The position numbers were made by a program, and so were the translations under genes. Under the pieces are notes generated by a model, which did no database searches, was not told the DNA's origin, and saw nothing but the letters and a program-made list of their open reading frames with translations. From contig NZ_JAQSCU010000018.1 of assembly GCF_029945535.1 (NCBI RefSeq), positions 367,340 to 431,339 on the forward strand: a stretch of 64,000 nt of DNA. Direction: 5' to 3'. Below, piece after piece: positions 36,601 to 46,488 of the stretch. How positions within the stretch are numbered: position 1 is the stretch's first letter; each line of letters begins with the position of its first letter. This DNA comes from Methylotenera sp. (GTDB lineage Bacteria > Pseudomonadota > Gammaproteobacteria > Burkholderiales > Methylophilaceae).

Positions 36601-36795
36601 TACCGCTTGATTCCTGAGATTTGTATTAGTTTTGGAGGATTTCGACAAGCGGCTGTTTGAGCGCTAGCGAGTTTCCGCTTGTCGTCCAAAACTAATACAA
36701 ATCTCAGGAATCAAGCGGTAGGGAGTAGCCTTTTCTTTGGTTACTTTCTTTTGGCTAAGCAAAAGAAAGTAACTCGTGTGTCGCGCGAAAGCGAC
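36601..36795. repeat. Large hairpin repeat family, copy B
   Basis: Perfect 36-bp outer arms: 36601-36636 with 36685-36720 (start TACCGCTTGATTCCTGAG, end CTCAGGAATCAAGCGGTA). The inner stem is CGACAAGCGG (36643-36652) with CCGCTTGTCG (36675-36684). The core loop has CTGTTTGAGCGCTAGCGAG, shared with copy A. A second hairpin has 14-bp perfect arms GTTACTTTCTTTTG (36740-36753) and CAAAAGAAAGTAAC (36760-36773), and a third is GTCGC-GCGAAA-GCGAC (36780-36795). It fills most of the 374-base gap between rsmB and htpX; nothing else is seen there. Confidence 0.92.
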
Positions 36796-36883
36796 TTCTT
36801 AACTTATGGCTAAACTACTTCTATAATGGCGTACTGATCCCTATGAATAGATAAATATAATTAAATCAAATACGTTCATAAAA

Positions 36884-37756
36884 CTAAATAACCATCGCCA
36901 TCAACCGTGCCACCCGCTCCTCAGTTTTGGGATGCGTACTAAACAAACTATCAAACGACACGCCCGCCAATGGATTAATAATCATCATCTGCCCCGTTTC
37001 TGGATGTGCCTCCGCCGTTGGATTATGAATTTGATGTGCATAGTCACTAATCTTCTGCAATGCACTCGCTAAGGCTTTCGGGTCGCGACTAATTTCCGCA
37101 CCCACTCTATCCGCCTCAAACTCACGTGAACGTGAAATCGCCATTTGAATCAGAGATGCTGCCATTGGTGCCAAAAACATCATTAACATCGCTACCACGG
37201 GACTCACGCTGCGCTCACCATCATCACTACGCCCTCCTCCAAACAGCATGCCGAATGTGCCGATAGATGAAATTGCACCTGCAATCGTCGCAGAGATAGT
37301 AGAAATTAGGGTATCTCGATGTTTGACGTGAGCAAGTTCATGTGCCATCACGCCGCGTAACTCACGTTCGCTCAACACCTGCATAATGCCCGTAGTAGCG
37401 GCAACGGCAGCGTGTTCTGGGTTGCGTCCAGTGGCAAAAGCATTCGGTTGGGCTTCATCCATCACATACACTTTCGGCATAGGCAATTGCGCATTTTCTG
37501 CAAGCTCTTTTACCATGTTGTAGTAGTTGCGAAACTTTGAGTTGTCACCAAAGTTGTTCTCTGGGCTAACTTCTTGCGCACCGTACATTTTGAGCACGGC
37601 TTTATCTGAAAACCAGTAGGCATAAATGTTCATGCAGCCAGCCAATACCAACGCTATCAACATGCCGCCGCCTCCACCAAGTGCCGCACCGACAGCACCG
37701 AACAAAGCAACAATCGCCGCCATTAACACGGCTGTTTTTAACCAATTACCTAACAT
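36884..37756 (-). CDS. htpX: Membrane zinc metalloprotease HtpX
   Basis: Product of 290 residues of the M48 family. Two N-terminal helices (about 5-50), zinc site [14 protein letters not shown] (HExxH), two more helices near 150 and 190, and the Glu ligand in [10 protein letters not shown]. It degrades misfolded inner-membrane proteins with FtsH. The start at 37756 ([10 protein letters not shown]) is chosen because AAAGGAGATCGCA precedes it; the frame extends to 37780. Confidence 0.94.
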   Translation of the reverse strand: MLGNWLKTAVLMAAIVALFGAVGAALGGGGGMLIALVLAGCMNIYAYWFSDKAVLKMYGAQEVSPENNFGDNSKFRNYYNMVKELAENAQLPMPKVYVMDEAQPNAFATGRNPEHAAVAATTGIMQVLSERELRGVMAHELAHVKHRDTLISTISATIAGAISSIGTFGMLFGGGRSDDGERSVSPVVAMLMMFLAPMAASLIQMAISRSREFEADRVGAEISRDPKALASALQKISDYAHQIHNPTAEAHPETGQMMIINPLAGVSFDSLFSTHPKTEERVARLMAMVI

Positions 37757-37838
37757 TGCGATCTCCTTTTTTAATACCAACTAATGTTTGATAAATGATG
37801 GCAGAGGATAAAAATTCAAGTTCAGCCGCAATATGAAG

Positions 37839-38762
37839 TTAACTAAAGAAATCGCCCATTTGCAAATTATGCCCTTGCACAAAAGCTTGTGCGCTAAGGC
37901 GTTTGCCACCTGGCGCTTGCAGCTCAGTAATATGTAGCAAACCATCGCCACAGCCAACGGTTACGCCATCATGTATGCTAACAATTTCGCCAACTTTAGC
38001 TTTACCCTCTTTTGCAGTAGCCATCCAAATACGGCAAACCTCACCTTTAATTACACCTTGCGCAACGGGGAAGGGGTTAAATGCTCGCACTTGACGCGAT
38101 AATTCAACTGCGCTTTTTTGCCAATCAACGGCTGCTTCAGATTTTTCTAATTTATGCGCATAGGTCACTAAAGACTCATCTTGAGGCGTTGCTGGCAGCG
38201 AACCTTTTTCTTCTAACTCAGCCATTGCTTGCACCATCAAATCAGCGCCCGTTTTACTCAACGCATCATGTAATGTTTGAGTGGTATCGATTTCGGTAAT
38301 CGGTACAGCACCTTTACTCACCATCGCTCCCGCATCTAAAGCTGGTACGACCTCCATAATAGTGACGCCCGTTTCAGCATCGCCTACCAATAAGGATCTA
38401 TGAATAGGCGCAGCACCACGCCAACGTGGCAACAAAGAGGCATGAATGTTATAACAGCCAAATTTTGGCATATTGAGAACAACTGTCGGGATAATCAAAC
38501 CATAAGCCGCGACTATCATCACGTCGGCATGCACAGCTTCTATCTGCGCTTGCACAGCAGCATCTTTAAGTGTTTCTGGTTGAAATACATGCAAATCACG
38601 TTGCTCAGCCAATACCTTAACGGGGCTAGCTTTAAGTTTCATTCCACGCCCTGCGGGGCGATCTGGTTGCGTGAGCACCATGACGATTTGATGTCCCGCT
38701 GCAATCAATGCGGCTAACGCTGGGACGGCGAATTCTGGCGTACCAGCAAATATAATTTTCAA
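37839..38762 (-). CDS. fmt: Methionyl-tRNA formyltransferase
   Basis: Product of 307 residues. KIIFAGTPEFAVPALAAL opens the formyl-transferase domain, the catalytic region includes YNIHASLLPRWRGAAPIHRSLL and MEVVPALDAGAM, and a C-terminal domain binds initiator tRNA. The start codon is TTG, with TAGGAAAAC upstream. It follows def, its usual partner: Fmt adds and Def removes the formyl group of initiator methionine. Confidence 0.96.
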   Translation of the reverse strand: MKIIFAGTPEFAVPALAALIAAGHQIVMVLTQPDRPAGRGMKLKASPVKVLAEQRDLHVFQPETLKDAAVQAQIEAVHADVMIVAAYGLIIPTVVLNMPKFGCYNIHASLLPRWRGAAPIHRSLLVGDAETGVTIMEVVPALDAGAMVSKGAVPITEIDTTQTLHDALSKTGADLMVQAMAELEEKGSLPATPQDESLVTYAHKLEKSEAAVDWQKSAVELSRQVRAFNPFPVAQGVIKGEVCRIWMATAKEGKAKVGEIVSIHDGVTVGCGDGLLHITELQAPGGKRLSAQAFVQGHNLQMGDFFS

Positions 38763-38809
38763 AATGTTTTCCTAAATAACTACTTATAACTCGACTGCTT
38801 AATGAGTAA

Positions 38810-39310
38810 CTACTTGGGGCGTGTGAGCTTAAGCATTTTATTTTTAATGCGACTACGCTTAAGTGGCGATAAGTACTCAACAAAGACTTTGCCCAGCAAA
38901 TGATCCATTTCATGCTGAATACAAATACTTAGCAAACCTTCGGCTTTCAATTTAAATGGTTTACCGTTGTAATCTAAAGCCTCAACTGTAATTTTTTCAG
39001 CACGCGTCACTGTTTCATAAACGCCAGGTACGGATAAGCAACCTTCTTCGTAGTCTTGCTCGCCACTTTTTTCAATAATTTTAGGGTTGATAAACACCTG
39101 TAAATGGTCTTTGGTTTCACTGGTATCAATGATTAAAAGCTGAATGTGCTGATCCACCTGCGTAGCTGCCAAACCGATACCAGGCGCGTCGTACATGGTT
39201 TCGCGCATATCATCGATTAACCGACGAATGCTTGCATCTACCTCTTTGACTGGTTTAGCCACCTTATGTAAGCGCGGATCTGGATAATTGAGTATGTCTA
39301 AAATTGCCAT
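38810..39310 (-). CDS. def: Peptide deformylase
   Basis: Product of 166 residues with all three deformylase motifs: [19 protein letters not shown] (metal Cys) and [10 protein letters not shown] (HExxH). It removes the N-formyl group from nascent proteins. It is first in the leftward run def-fmt-htpX. It diverges from the LysM gene across a 172-base region. Confidence 0.97.
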   Translation of the reverse strand: MAILDILNYPDPRLHKVAKPVKEVDASIRRLIDDMRETMYDAPGIGLAATQVDQHIQLLIIDTSETKDHLQVFINPKIIEKSGEQDYEEGCLSVPGVYETVTRAEKITVEALDYNGKPFKLKAEGLLSICIQHEMDHLLGKVFVEYLSPLKRSRIKNKMLKLTRPK

Positions 39311-39482
39311 AAAAGCCTTGTTGTATCCTTAAAAGCTAAATTGTTACTATAAATATAGTTGTTTTTCCATAAAAGCTTGATTGTTTAATGAATTACGTGA
39401 TAAATTTAACGTAATTTCGCGGTTAAAGTAGTTATTTAATTCGCATATTTTATAATGCATTTTTGACCGAGGTCATCAATAT

Positions 39483-40547
39483 ATGTTTCGCCATATTATA
39501 ACTCTGCTCATGTTTTGTTGCATAAGCTTCAATGTTAACGCGCAAGTTGTTGCACTAAAAAGTGACCATCCTGATCGACATGTTGTGGTGAAAGGCGATA
39601 CTTTATGGGGAATTTCAGCTAAATTCCTAAAAGATCCATGGCAATGGCCTAGCATTTGGAAATTAAACCGCGCGCAAATTAAAAATCCACACTGGATTTA
39701 TCCTGGCGACGTAATTGTACTAGACATGAGTAGCGGCACTCCGCAGTTGCGCTTATTACGTGAAACCGTCACTCTTCAACCAGGTGCTGTTGAAGAGCCT
39801 TTGGATAGAACGGCTATTTCTACCATTCAGCTGAATGCAATCGCACCATTTTTAACTCAACCACTGGTGATTGAGAAAAATCAGCTTGATAAATCACCTA
39901 GAATCATCGCTGGTCAAGACAACCGTGTAGTGCTCAGCCCTGGCACACGTGTCTATATCAATAAAATCGAAGATGGCGGTAATCTAAATTGGTATGTGTA
40001 TCGTCCAGGTGACAATTTAGTAGATCCAGACACTAAAAAGATATTAGGTGTAGAAGCCATTTATTTAGGTGACGCCAAAATCACTAAATATGGCGAGCCT
40101 GCAAGTGCAGATATCACTAAAGCCAAAGAAGAAATTTTCACTAAAGACCGATTGGTGCCTACTGGCGATGAGGTTGTTACTAACTTTGTACCGCATGCAC
40201 CAGAGTCTGCAATCTCAGGTCGCATTATCAAGATTTACGGTGGCGTTGCTGAAGCGGGTCCACAAAGCATAGTATCGATTAGCCGTGGAACTAAAGACGG
40301 CATAGAGGTTGGGCATGTACTTGCCATTAACCGCTATGGTCGCGTGATTAAAGACCCCGAGTATGTAAAAGAAAAAGGTACAAAAGACACTAAATCAGCA
40401 TCAGGACTTGAACCTGGCATGGTTAAATTACCTGATGAGCGCGTTGGCTTGTTGATGGTGTTCCGTGTATTTGAAAACGTATCGTATGCTTTAGTCATGC
40501 AAGCATCACAACCCATCAACACGCTTGATGCGGTAACAACACCTTAA
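39483..40547 (+). CDS. Exported LysM-domain protein
   Basis: Product of 354 residues with a signal peptide (MFRHIITLLMFCCISFNVNA). A LysM peptidoglycan-binding domain (about residues 33-82, HVVVKGDTLWGISAKFLKDP to WIYPGDVIVL) is followed by a long C-terminal region with no known catalytic site. It is the LysM protein that precedes dprA in many Betaproteobacteria; function unknown, probably cell-wall associated. It lies 15 bases before dprA. Confidence 0.88.
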   Translation: MFRHIITLLMFCCISFNVNAQVVALKSDHPDRHVVVKGDTLWGISAKFLKDPWQWPSIWKLNRAQIKNPHWIYPGDVIVLDMSSGTPQLRLLRETVTLQPGAVEEPLDRTAISTIQLNAIAPFLTQPLVIEKNQLDKSPRIIAGQDNRVVLSPGTRVYINKIEDGGNLNWYVYRPGDNLVDPDTKKILGVEAIYLGDAKITKYGEPASADITKAKEEIFTKDRLVPTGDEVVTNFVPHAPESAISGRIIKIYGGVAEAGPQSIVSISRGTKDGIEVGHVLAINRYGRVIKDPEYVKEKGTKDTKSASGLEPGMVKLPDERVGLLMVFRVFENVSYALVMQASQPINTLDAVTTP

Positions 40548-40562
40548 TATAAAAGCGGATTT

Positions 40563-41678
40563 ATGCAAGAAAACCGCAGTGAAGGCGCCTATAGTGAAGA
40601 ACTGGTAGAAAAATCACTGTGGATAGCTTTAAGTAGTATTCACGGAATTGGCTCACAAACATTTTGCCAACTACTGAAAACTTTCGGCAATCCTAGTAAT
40701 ATTTTCGATGCTAGTTATAGTCAATTAAAAGAAACTGTTTCAGATGCCATTGCAACGGAAATCACAAAAGGCGTTAATCATGATGCCCTTTCTGACTCAC
40801 TGCGCTGGCTATCTCAGTCTAATAACCACCTAGTCACACTTGCTGACACACAATATCCCCAAGCCCTGCTTGAAATTACCGACCCTCCAGCTTTTTTGTA
40901 CGCAAAAGGTAATTTAGCTTTATTAAACCAACCCAGCATCGCAATAGTTGGTAGCCGTAATGCCTCCGTGCAAGGCGAAAAAAACGCCGAGGCGTTTGCG
41001 CAGGGTTTGTCTGAATACGGTTTATGTATTGTGAGTGGCTTGGCGCTTGGCATTGATGGCGCAGCGCACAGAGGCGCCTTAAAAGCCAAAGGCTCAACTA
41101 TTGCCGTCGTTGGCACTGGCTTGGATATTGTCTACCCCGCTAAACATCGAGATTTAGCACATCAAATTGTAGAACACGGACTGATTGTTTCTGAGTTCGC
41201 TTTAAGCACGCCTTCCAAACCACAAAACTTTCCAAAACGAAATCGCATCATTAGCGGCTTAAGCTTAGGCTGTTTGGTGGTTGAAGCTAATTTGCAAAGT
41301 GGTTCGCAAATTACCGCACGCCTATCTGCGGAGCAAGGTCGTGAAGTATTTGCAATACCTGGCTCGATTAATTCACCGATGTCTAAAGGTTGTCATCAAC
41401 TCATCAAGCAAGGTGCTAAATTAGTCGATAGCCTGCAAGATATTGTCGAAGAGCTAGACTTAAGCAAACAAGATTCAAATATTAGTGAGATCTCCAGTGA
41501 CGAGATCAAAACTAATCACGCTATCCTTACTCTAATGGGTTATGAACCGATTACATTAGAAAATTTAGTCAATTTAAGTGGCTTGACGGTGAGCGAAGTT
41601 TCATCCATGCTAATGCTATTGGAATTAGAAGGGAGTGTCGCTAGCCTAGCAGGCGGAAAATATCAAAAAATTGTGTAA
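40563..41678 (+). CDS. dprA: DNA-processing protein DprA
   Basis: Product of 371 residues. An N-terminal HhH/SAM-like part is followed by the DprA Rossmann core with IAIVGSRNASVQGEKNAEAF, SGLALGIDGAAHRGALKAKG, NFPKRNRIISGLSLGCLVVEA and a C-terminal winged-helix (LENLVNLSGLTVSEVSSMLMLLELEG). DprA loads RecA on incoming single-stranded DNA in natural transformation. It is followed by smg in the usual order. Confidence 0.96.
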   Translation: MQENRSEGAYSEELVEKSLWIALSSIHGIGSQTFCQLLKTFGNPSNIFDASYSQLKETVSDAIATEITKGVNHDALSDSLRWLSQSNNHLVTLADTQYPQALLEITDPPAFLYAKGNLALLNQPSIAIVGSRNASVQGEKNAEAFAQGLSEYGLCIVSGLALGIDGAAHRGALKAKGSTIAVVGTGLDIVYPAKHRDLAHQIVEHGLIVSEFALSTPSKPQNFPKRNRIISGLSLGCLVVEANLQSGSQITARLSAEQGREVFAIPGSINSPMSKGCHQLIKQGAKLVDSLQDIVEELDLSKQDSNISEISSDEIKTNHAILTLMGYEPITLENLVNLSGLTVSEVSSMLMLLELEGSVASLAGGKYQKIV

Positions 41679-41773
41679 CTGATTCATCTAAATTGAAAAA
41701 AATTTAGAAATTTGATTTATGCATAAACCATCACACTTTATTTAAGAATAACTCTAATTTAAGGATAAACATC

Positions 41774-42247
41774 ATGTTTGAAGTATTGGTTTATATGTTT
41801 GAGAATTACATTGATACACACTTTAGACCTGACGAGAGCACGCTTTCAAGAGAGTTGAGTGCTGCAGGCTTTGATGAGCAAGATATTAACGGCGCATTTG
41901 ATTGGTTTAATCAGCTAGAACTGATGGCCGACCAAGCTGATATATTTGAAACGCCAAATCACGTGAGTACACGGATATTTACTAACGATGAACTGAAAAA
42001 AATCACAGGTGAAAGCTTAGGCTTTGTACTGTTTTTGGTTCAAGCCAAAATCCTCAATACCGCACAGCGCGAACTGGTGCTAGAACTAGCGATGAACTTA
42101 CCACAACCACTCATCAGCATTGAAGAAATGCGCTGGATTGTGCTAATGACCACTTGGGGCGCAAGTAAATCTGGTCCAGATAAAACCAAAGAATACTTAT
42201 TTATTGAAGATGCACTGCTCAATAAACAAAAACCGACTTTGCATTAG
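41774..42247 (+). CDS. smg: Smg family protein (DUF494)
   Basis: Product of 157 residues. The N-terminus MFEVLVYMFENYID and the acidic helical body with LELAMNLPQPLISIEEMRWIVLMT are typical of Smg/DUF494 proteins encoded after dprA. The biochemical role is unknown. A terminator overlaps its 3' end. Confidence 0.9.
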   Translation: MFEVLVYMFENYIDTHFRPDESTLSRELSAAGFDEQDINGAFDWFNQLELMADQADIFETPNHVSTRIFTNDELKKITGESLGFVLFLVQAKILNTAQRELVLELAMNLPQPLISIEEMRWIVLMTTWGASKSGPDKTKEYLFIEDALLNKQKPTLH

Positions 42248-42260
42248 CAAGTCGGTTTTT
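42228..42260. terminator. Bidirectional intrinsic terminator between smg and metF
   Basis: AAAAACCGACTT and AAGTCGGTTTTT form a 12-bp stem around TGCATTAGC, with T-runs on both strands. The stem begins inside the last smg codons. Confidence 0.9.
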
Positions 42261-42289
42261 TATTTTTAAAGCTTAGGAATAAGTTAAAT

Positions 42290-43123
42290 CTATTTTCCGC
42301 TAATATTTTCAATAACTTTACTAATCATTGTAGAACGATTGAGCGTATAAAAATGCAGGCTTGGCACCCCCCAAGCTTGCAATGTTTCACATAGCTCACT
42401 GACGACATCTACGCCAAATGCGCGTAAGGAATCTATATCTTCACCATATTCTTCCAAACGCATTTTAAGCCAACGTGGAATATCAGCACCACAAACGCTT
42501 GAGAATCGAGCTAACTGGGTGATGTTATAGATCGGCATAATACCTGGCACGATAGGTATATTAATGCCTGCAGCTTCGCACTGGTCGACAAATCTAAAGT
42601 AGGCATCCGCGTTGTAAAAATACTGGGTAATAGCAGAGTTAGCACCCGCATCTACTTTACGTTTTAAATTCAGTAAATCCGCCTTAGGCGTTCGAGCTTC
42701 TGGATGAAATTCTGGATAAGCAGCTACTTCGATATGAAACTGATTACCAGTCTCAGCACGAATAAATTCCACTAGCTCGACTGCATATTTAAAATCACCT
42801 GCGCTCACTTCGCCTGACGGCACATCACCACGCAATGCCACTAAACGCTTGATGCCGCGCTCTTGATAGGTTTTTAGCAAATCACTGATTTCTTCCTTGC
42901 TGGCTGAAACACAAGAAATATGCGGCGCAGCTTGAAAGCCTTCTTGATGGATTTCAAGCACAGTATCCATAGTTCTATCGCGTGTAGAGCCGCCTGCACC
43001 AAACGTCACAGAAAAGAATTCAGGATTATATTGAGCTAATTTGGCACGATTCTCACGTAGCTTTTCTATGCCGTCCGCAGTTTTAGGCGGAAAGAACTCA
43101 AAACTAAAAGCAGTTTTTTTCAT
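42290..43123 (-). CDS. metF: 5,10-methylenetetrahydrofolate reductase
   Basis: Product of 277 residues, a TIM-barrel flavoprotein. FSFEFFPPKTADG is at the N-terminus, FGAGGSTRDRT and LRGDVP follow, and ANSAITQYFYNADAYFRFVD is the folate-binding region. It makes 5-methyl-THF for methionine synthesis. It is last in the unit ahcY, yvlD-like, metF, so it is probably under the SAH riboswitch in front of ahcY. Confidence 0.96.
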   Translation of the reverse strand: MKKTAFSFEFFPPKTADGIEKLRENRAKLAQYNPEFFSVTFGAGGSTRDRTMDTVLEIHQEGFQAAPHISCVSASKEEISDLLKTYQERGIKRLVALRGDVPSGEVSAGDFKYAVELVEFIRAETGNQFHIEVAAYPEFHPEARTPKADLLNLKRKVDAGANSAITQYFYNADAYFRFVDQCEAAGINIPIVPGIMPIYNITQLARFSSVCGADIPRWLKMRLEEYGEDIDSLRAFGVDVVSELCETLQAWGVPSLHFYTLNRSTMISKVIENISGK

Positions 43124-43139
43124 TTATTAATCTTTATTA

Positions 43140-43490
43140 TTAGTCTTTTTTATTGTCAATCACAATGGCTGCAAACAGCCAAGACAACACGCTATACACC
43201 AAGGCACCGATAATGCCTGCCATTAAAGTTTTAACCTCAAAGCCTTGTAGCCAATGACCAACACCATAGAACAATAAGCCATTAATCACTAGAATGAAAA
43301 GTCCAAGTGTAAGGATAGTAATGGGTAGCGTTAGTATGACCAGAATTGGCTTAATCAACATATTGACTAAGCCAATCACCAAAGCTGCAAGTAACGCTGT
43401 TGTGAAATTAGCAACGTGAATATTTGGCACAAAATGCGTAACCAATAACAAAGCCAAAGCATTTAATACCCACACAAATAATAGTTTCAC
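43140..43490 (-). CDS. YvlD/DUF360-like small membrane protein
   Basis: Product of 116 residues with four hydrophobic helices. The motif ALVIGLVNMLIKPILVILTLPITILTLGLFILVINGLLF is the hallmark of the phage-holin-4/YvlD family. Function unknown. It is consistently found between ahcY and metF in Betaproteobacteria, 16-30 bases from each here. Confidence 0.9.
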   Translation of the reverse strand: MKLLFVWVLNALALLLVTHFVPNIHVANFTTALLAALVIGLVNMLIKPILVILTLPITILTLGLFILVINGLLFYGVGHWLQGFEVKTLMAGIIGALVYSVLSWLFAAIVIDNKKD

Positions 43491-43520
43491 GGGCTAACTC
43501 CTTAATAAGCGTTATTTAGC

Positions 43521-44945
43521 TTAGTAGCGGTATGTATCTGGCTTGTAAGGGCCTTGTTTTTGCACACCAATATAAGCTGCTTGTTGATCCGTTAATACAG
43601 ACAATTGTGCATTAAGTTTCCTTAATTGCAAAACTGCAACTTTTTCATCTAAATGCTTAGGCAGAGTATATACACCTACTGGGTAATTAGCAGTTTGCGT
43701 AAATAACTCGATTTGCGCAATTGTTTGGTTGGCAAATGATGAGCTCATCACATAACTTGGGTGACCTGTACCGCAACCTAAGTTTACCAAACGACCTTTA
43801 GCTAACAAGATAATTTTTTTACCGTCTGGGAAAATCACGTGGTCAACTTGTGGCTTGATTTCATCCCACTCATACTTTTCAAGTGAAGCAACATCAATCT
43901 CATTATCAAAGTGACCAATGTTACACACGATGGCTTGGTCTTTCATTTTTGCCATATGCTCATGAGTAATCACGTGATAGTTACCAGTTGCAGTCACAAA
44001 AATATCACCGTGTTCACAAGCATAGTCCATGGTAACAACGCGGTAGCCTTCCATTGCTGCTTGCAATGCACAGATTGGATCGATTTCAGTCACCCAAACT
44101 TGCGCAGACAATGCACGTAACGCTTGTGCAGAACCCTTACCTACGTCACCATACCCAGCTACGATAGCCACTTTACCGGCAATCATCACATCAGTAGCAC
44201 GTTTTATCGCATCAACCAATGATTCACGGCAGCCGTACAGATTATCAAACTTTGATTTAGTGACAGAGTCATTAACGTTAATCGCAGGGAAAGCTAATTT
44301 GCCTTCTTTATGCATTTGATACAAACGATGCACGCCAGTGGTAGTTTCTTCGGTGACGCCAATGATTTTTGCCAAACGCACCGAATACCAAGTTGCATCT
44401 ACTTTTAATTTCTCTTTAATTGCGTCAAACAAGCAGATTTCTTCTTCTGAAGACGGGTTTGCAATTACAGATAAATCTTTTTCAGCACGTGTACCAAGAT
44501 GAAGCAACAATGTAGCATCGCCACCATCGTCTAAAATCATGTTGGTATAGCCACCATCCGCCCACTCAAAAATGCGGTGTGTGTAATCCCAATATTCCGT
44601 CAGCGTTTCACCTTTGATTGCGAATACTGGCGTACCGCCTGCAGCAATAGCGGCAGCGGCGTGGTCTTGCGTAGAGTAGATATTGCATGATGCCCAACGC
44701 ACATCCGCACCTAAGTCTTTCAGTGTTTCAATGAGTACAGCCGTTTGAATTGTCATATGCAAAGAGCCTGTAATGCGCGCACCTTTAAGTGGTTGCGCTT
44801 TAGCAAACTCTTCACGAATTGCCATCAAGCCAGGCATTTCCGTTTCAGCAATAGCAATTTCTTTACGACCAAAAGCGGCTAGGCCGATATCGGCAATTAC
44901 GTAGTCTTTAAAAGTTTGTAGATCTTTTTGGGTCACAGTATTCAT
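43521..44945 (-). CDS. ahcY: S-adenosylhomocysteine hydrolase
   Basis: Product of 474 residues. Substrate residues lie in [14 protein letters not shown] and [17 protein letters not shown]; the NAD-binding motif is [18 protein letters not shown]; the C-terminal end is [12 protein letters not shown], whose Lys and Tyr contact NAD across the dimer. It splits SAH into adenosine and homocysteine and so relieves inhibition of methyltransferases. An SAH riboswitch precedes it, giving substrate-induced expression, and AAGGAAAA is the ribosome-binding site. Confidence 0.97.
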   Translation of the reverse strand: MNTVTQKDLQTFKDYVIADIGLAAFGRKEIAIAETEMPGLMAIREEFAKAQPLKGARITGSLHMTIQTAVLIETLKDLGADVRWASCNIYSTQDHAAAAIAAGGTPVFAIKGETLTEYWDYTHRIFEWADGGYTNMILDDGGDATLLLHLGTRAEKDLSVIANPSSEEEICLFDAIKEKLKVDATWYSVRLAKIIGVTEETTTGVHRLYQMHKEGKLAFPAINVNDSVTKSKFDNLYGCRESLVDAIKRATDVMIAGKVAIVAGYGDVGKGSAQALRALSAQVWVTEIDPICALQAAMEGYRVVTMDYACEHGDIFVTATGNYHVITHEHMAKMKDQAIVCNIGHFDNEIDVASLEKYEWDEIKPQVDHVIFPDGKKIILLAKGRLVNLGCGTGHPSYVMSSSFANQTIAQIELFTQTANYPVGVYTLPKHLDEKVAVLQLRKLNAQLSVLTDQQAAYIGVQKQGPYKPDTYRY

Positions 44946-45018
44946 TTATTTTCCTTGAATGTGTGACCGGGGGGATGGGGAATGATATTGAGATGCTAAC
45001 GCTTTTCTCACCCGTATC

Positions 45019-45116
45019 CCGTGCCCGGCACGGTTAATAATGGTGAGCGCCGTTAAAACATTTTCCGAGCCTGGGAAGCTGTATTAAAAATGACAGCTCT
45101 CGCAACGCTCCTCGGA
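45019..45116 (-). promoter_or_regulatory. SAH riboswitch upstream of ahcY
   Basis: On the minus strand, CCGAGGAGCG(TTGC) at 45115-45102 pairs with CCAGGCTCGG at 45074-45065, around an internal hairpin AGCTGTCA...ACAGCT. AACGGCGCTCAC at 45054-45043 supplies CGCTC for the pseudoknot with GAGCG. These are the conserved parts of the SAH aptamer (ahcY element). A GC hairpin (CCGTGC-CCG-GCACGG, 45019-45033) follows and may be part of the expression platform. SAH binding should raise expression of ahcY and downstream genes. Confidence 0.95.
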
Positions 45117-45199
45117 ATTTCTAAATTATACGCGATATTTTTTTAGCTTACAAATAGCAAAAAACCTCTAAGTAAATAATTTTGTTACAAAATCTCGCA

Positions 45200-46417
45200 C
45201 TAGCTCCATATTTCATGGACATCGCTAACCCCCCAAAGAACGGGATCTTCATGACCAATAATAGAGTCTTGCTCATGGGGTTTTGATAAATCTATTGACT
45301 CAATATTGATACGTGATTTAGATTTGGTTGAAAAAAATACTTTTACGATAGGCGTTAACAGGGACTTTGGACTTTGATCAATCACTACAGCTAATCTCCC
45401 AGACTTGAGCTTCACTATAGAGCCGATTGGATATATACCCACACTCTTAACAAATGCCTTAAATACCACTTCATCAAAATGCCCATTCCATTGCGCCATG
45501 CGCTGCAATGAAACGCCCGGCTCCCAGCCTTCTTTGTATGGGCGGTTAGATGTAATTGCATCGTAGACATCACACACCGCGCCCATTTTGGCAAAAATAC
45601 TGATTTCCTCCGCCTTTAATTTTTTAGGATAACCCGTACCATTTACTTTTTCATGATGGTGTAAGCACACATCTAAAGTAACTTCATCTGTGATATTAGC
45701 TTTTAATAAAAGTTCATATCCTCGCTCTGGATGCAGTTTAACTAAAGTAAACTCCTCATCTGTCAGTGCACCAGGTTTATTAAGTATTTCTGAGGAAATA
45801 GCGGCCTTACCTAAGTCATGCAATAAACCTGCCAAACCGGCTTTTTTAGTTTCTACTTGAGACAATCCTAGCTCTTTAGCCAGAGCTACCATCAGTGCGC
45901 AAACTGCCACTGAGTGCATATAAGTATATTCGTCTTTGTTTTTTAAACGCACCAAGCTAACAAGTGCACCTAGATTTCTATCCACTGAAGCGGCTATCTC
46001 ATCGACCACCTGCATAGCAGCTTCAGTATCAACTGCTTTACCCATGCGCACGTCATGAAACATTGATGCAACGGCTTTTTTAGAAGCGTTGATCACTTTC
46101 TTCGCTTGAGCTTGCTCTTGTGCAGCGGAGATTTGTTTGGGTTTTGGTGGTGGGGTTGGGGTAACTAAGGGTTCAACAGGATTTTCTGAAGTAGGAAGCG
46201 TTGCTGATTTTACAATCTCATCGAGCTCTTCAATATCCAAGCCTTTGGAGGTATCAATAACGACTTCTTTAATGACGCTGGCTTGCAGCTTTTTTAAATC
46301 AGAAGGGTCTACTAATTTGAAGGCTTTTTTCCAAAAAGGATGATCTATCCAAGCACCTTTAAGCTCTTGGATAAACATGCCTAATCGAACTTGTTTTGTT
46401 GAAACAACTTTTAACAT
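45200..46417 (-). CDS. HD-GYP domain protein, probable c-di-GMP phosphodiesterase
   Basis: Product of 405 residues. N-terminal DUF3391-like domain (about 1-100), a Pro-rich linker (VEPLVTPTPPPKPKQ), then the HD-GYP domain with HDLGK, HHEKVNGTGYPKKL (the GYP motif) and DVYDAITSNRPYKEG. Such proteins hydrolyse cyclic di-GMP and control motility or biofilm. The metal-binding residues appear intact. It stands between metK and the riboswitch on the same strand, with no obvious functional link. Confidence 0.92.
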   Translation of the reverse strand: MLKVVSTKQVRLGMFIQELKGAWIDHPFWKKAFKLVDPSDLKKLQASVIKEVVIDTSKGLDIEELDEIVKSATLPTSENPVEPLVTPTPPPKPKQISAAQEQAQAKKVINASKKAVASMFHDVRMGKAVDTEAAMQVVDEIAASVDRNLGALVSLVRLKNKDEYTYMHSVAVCALMVALAKELGLSQVETKKAGLAGLLHDLGKAAISSEILNKPGALTDEEFTLVKLHPERGYELLLKANITDEVTLDVCLHHHEKVNGTGYPKKLKAEEISIFAKMGAVCDVYDAITSNRPYKEGWEPGVSLQRMAQWNGHFDEVVFKAFVKSVGIYPIGSIVKLKSGRLAVVIDQSPKSLLTPIVKVFFSTKSKSRINIESIDLSKPHEQDSIIGHEDPVLWGVSDVHEIWS

Positions 46418-46488
46418 ATGCCCCCACTAAAAATGCACTAACAATCAGTTAGCATTATTTTAGCAACGGCATAGTCAATTCAATTGTT

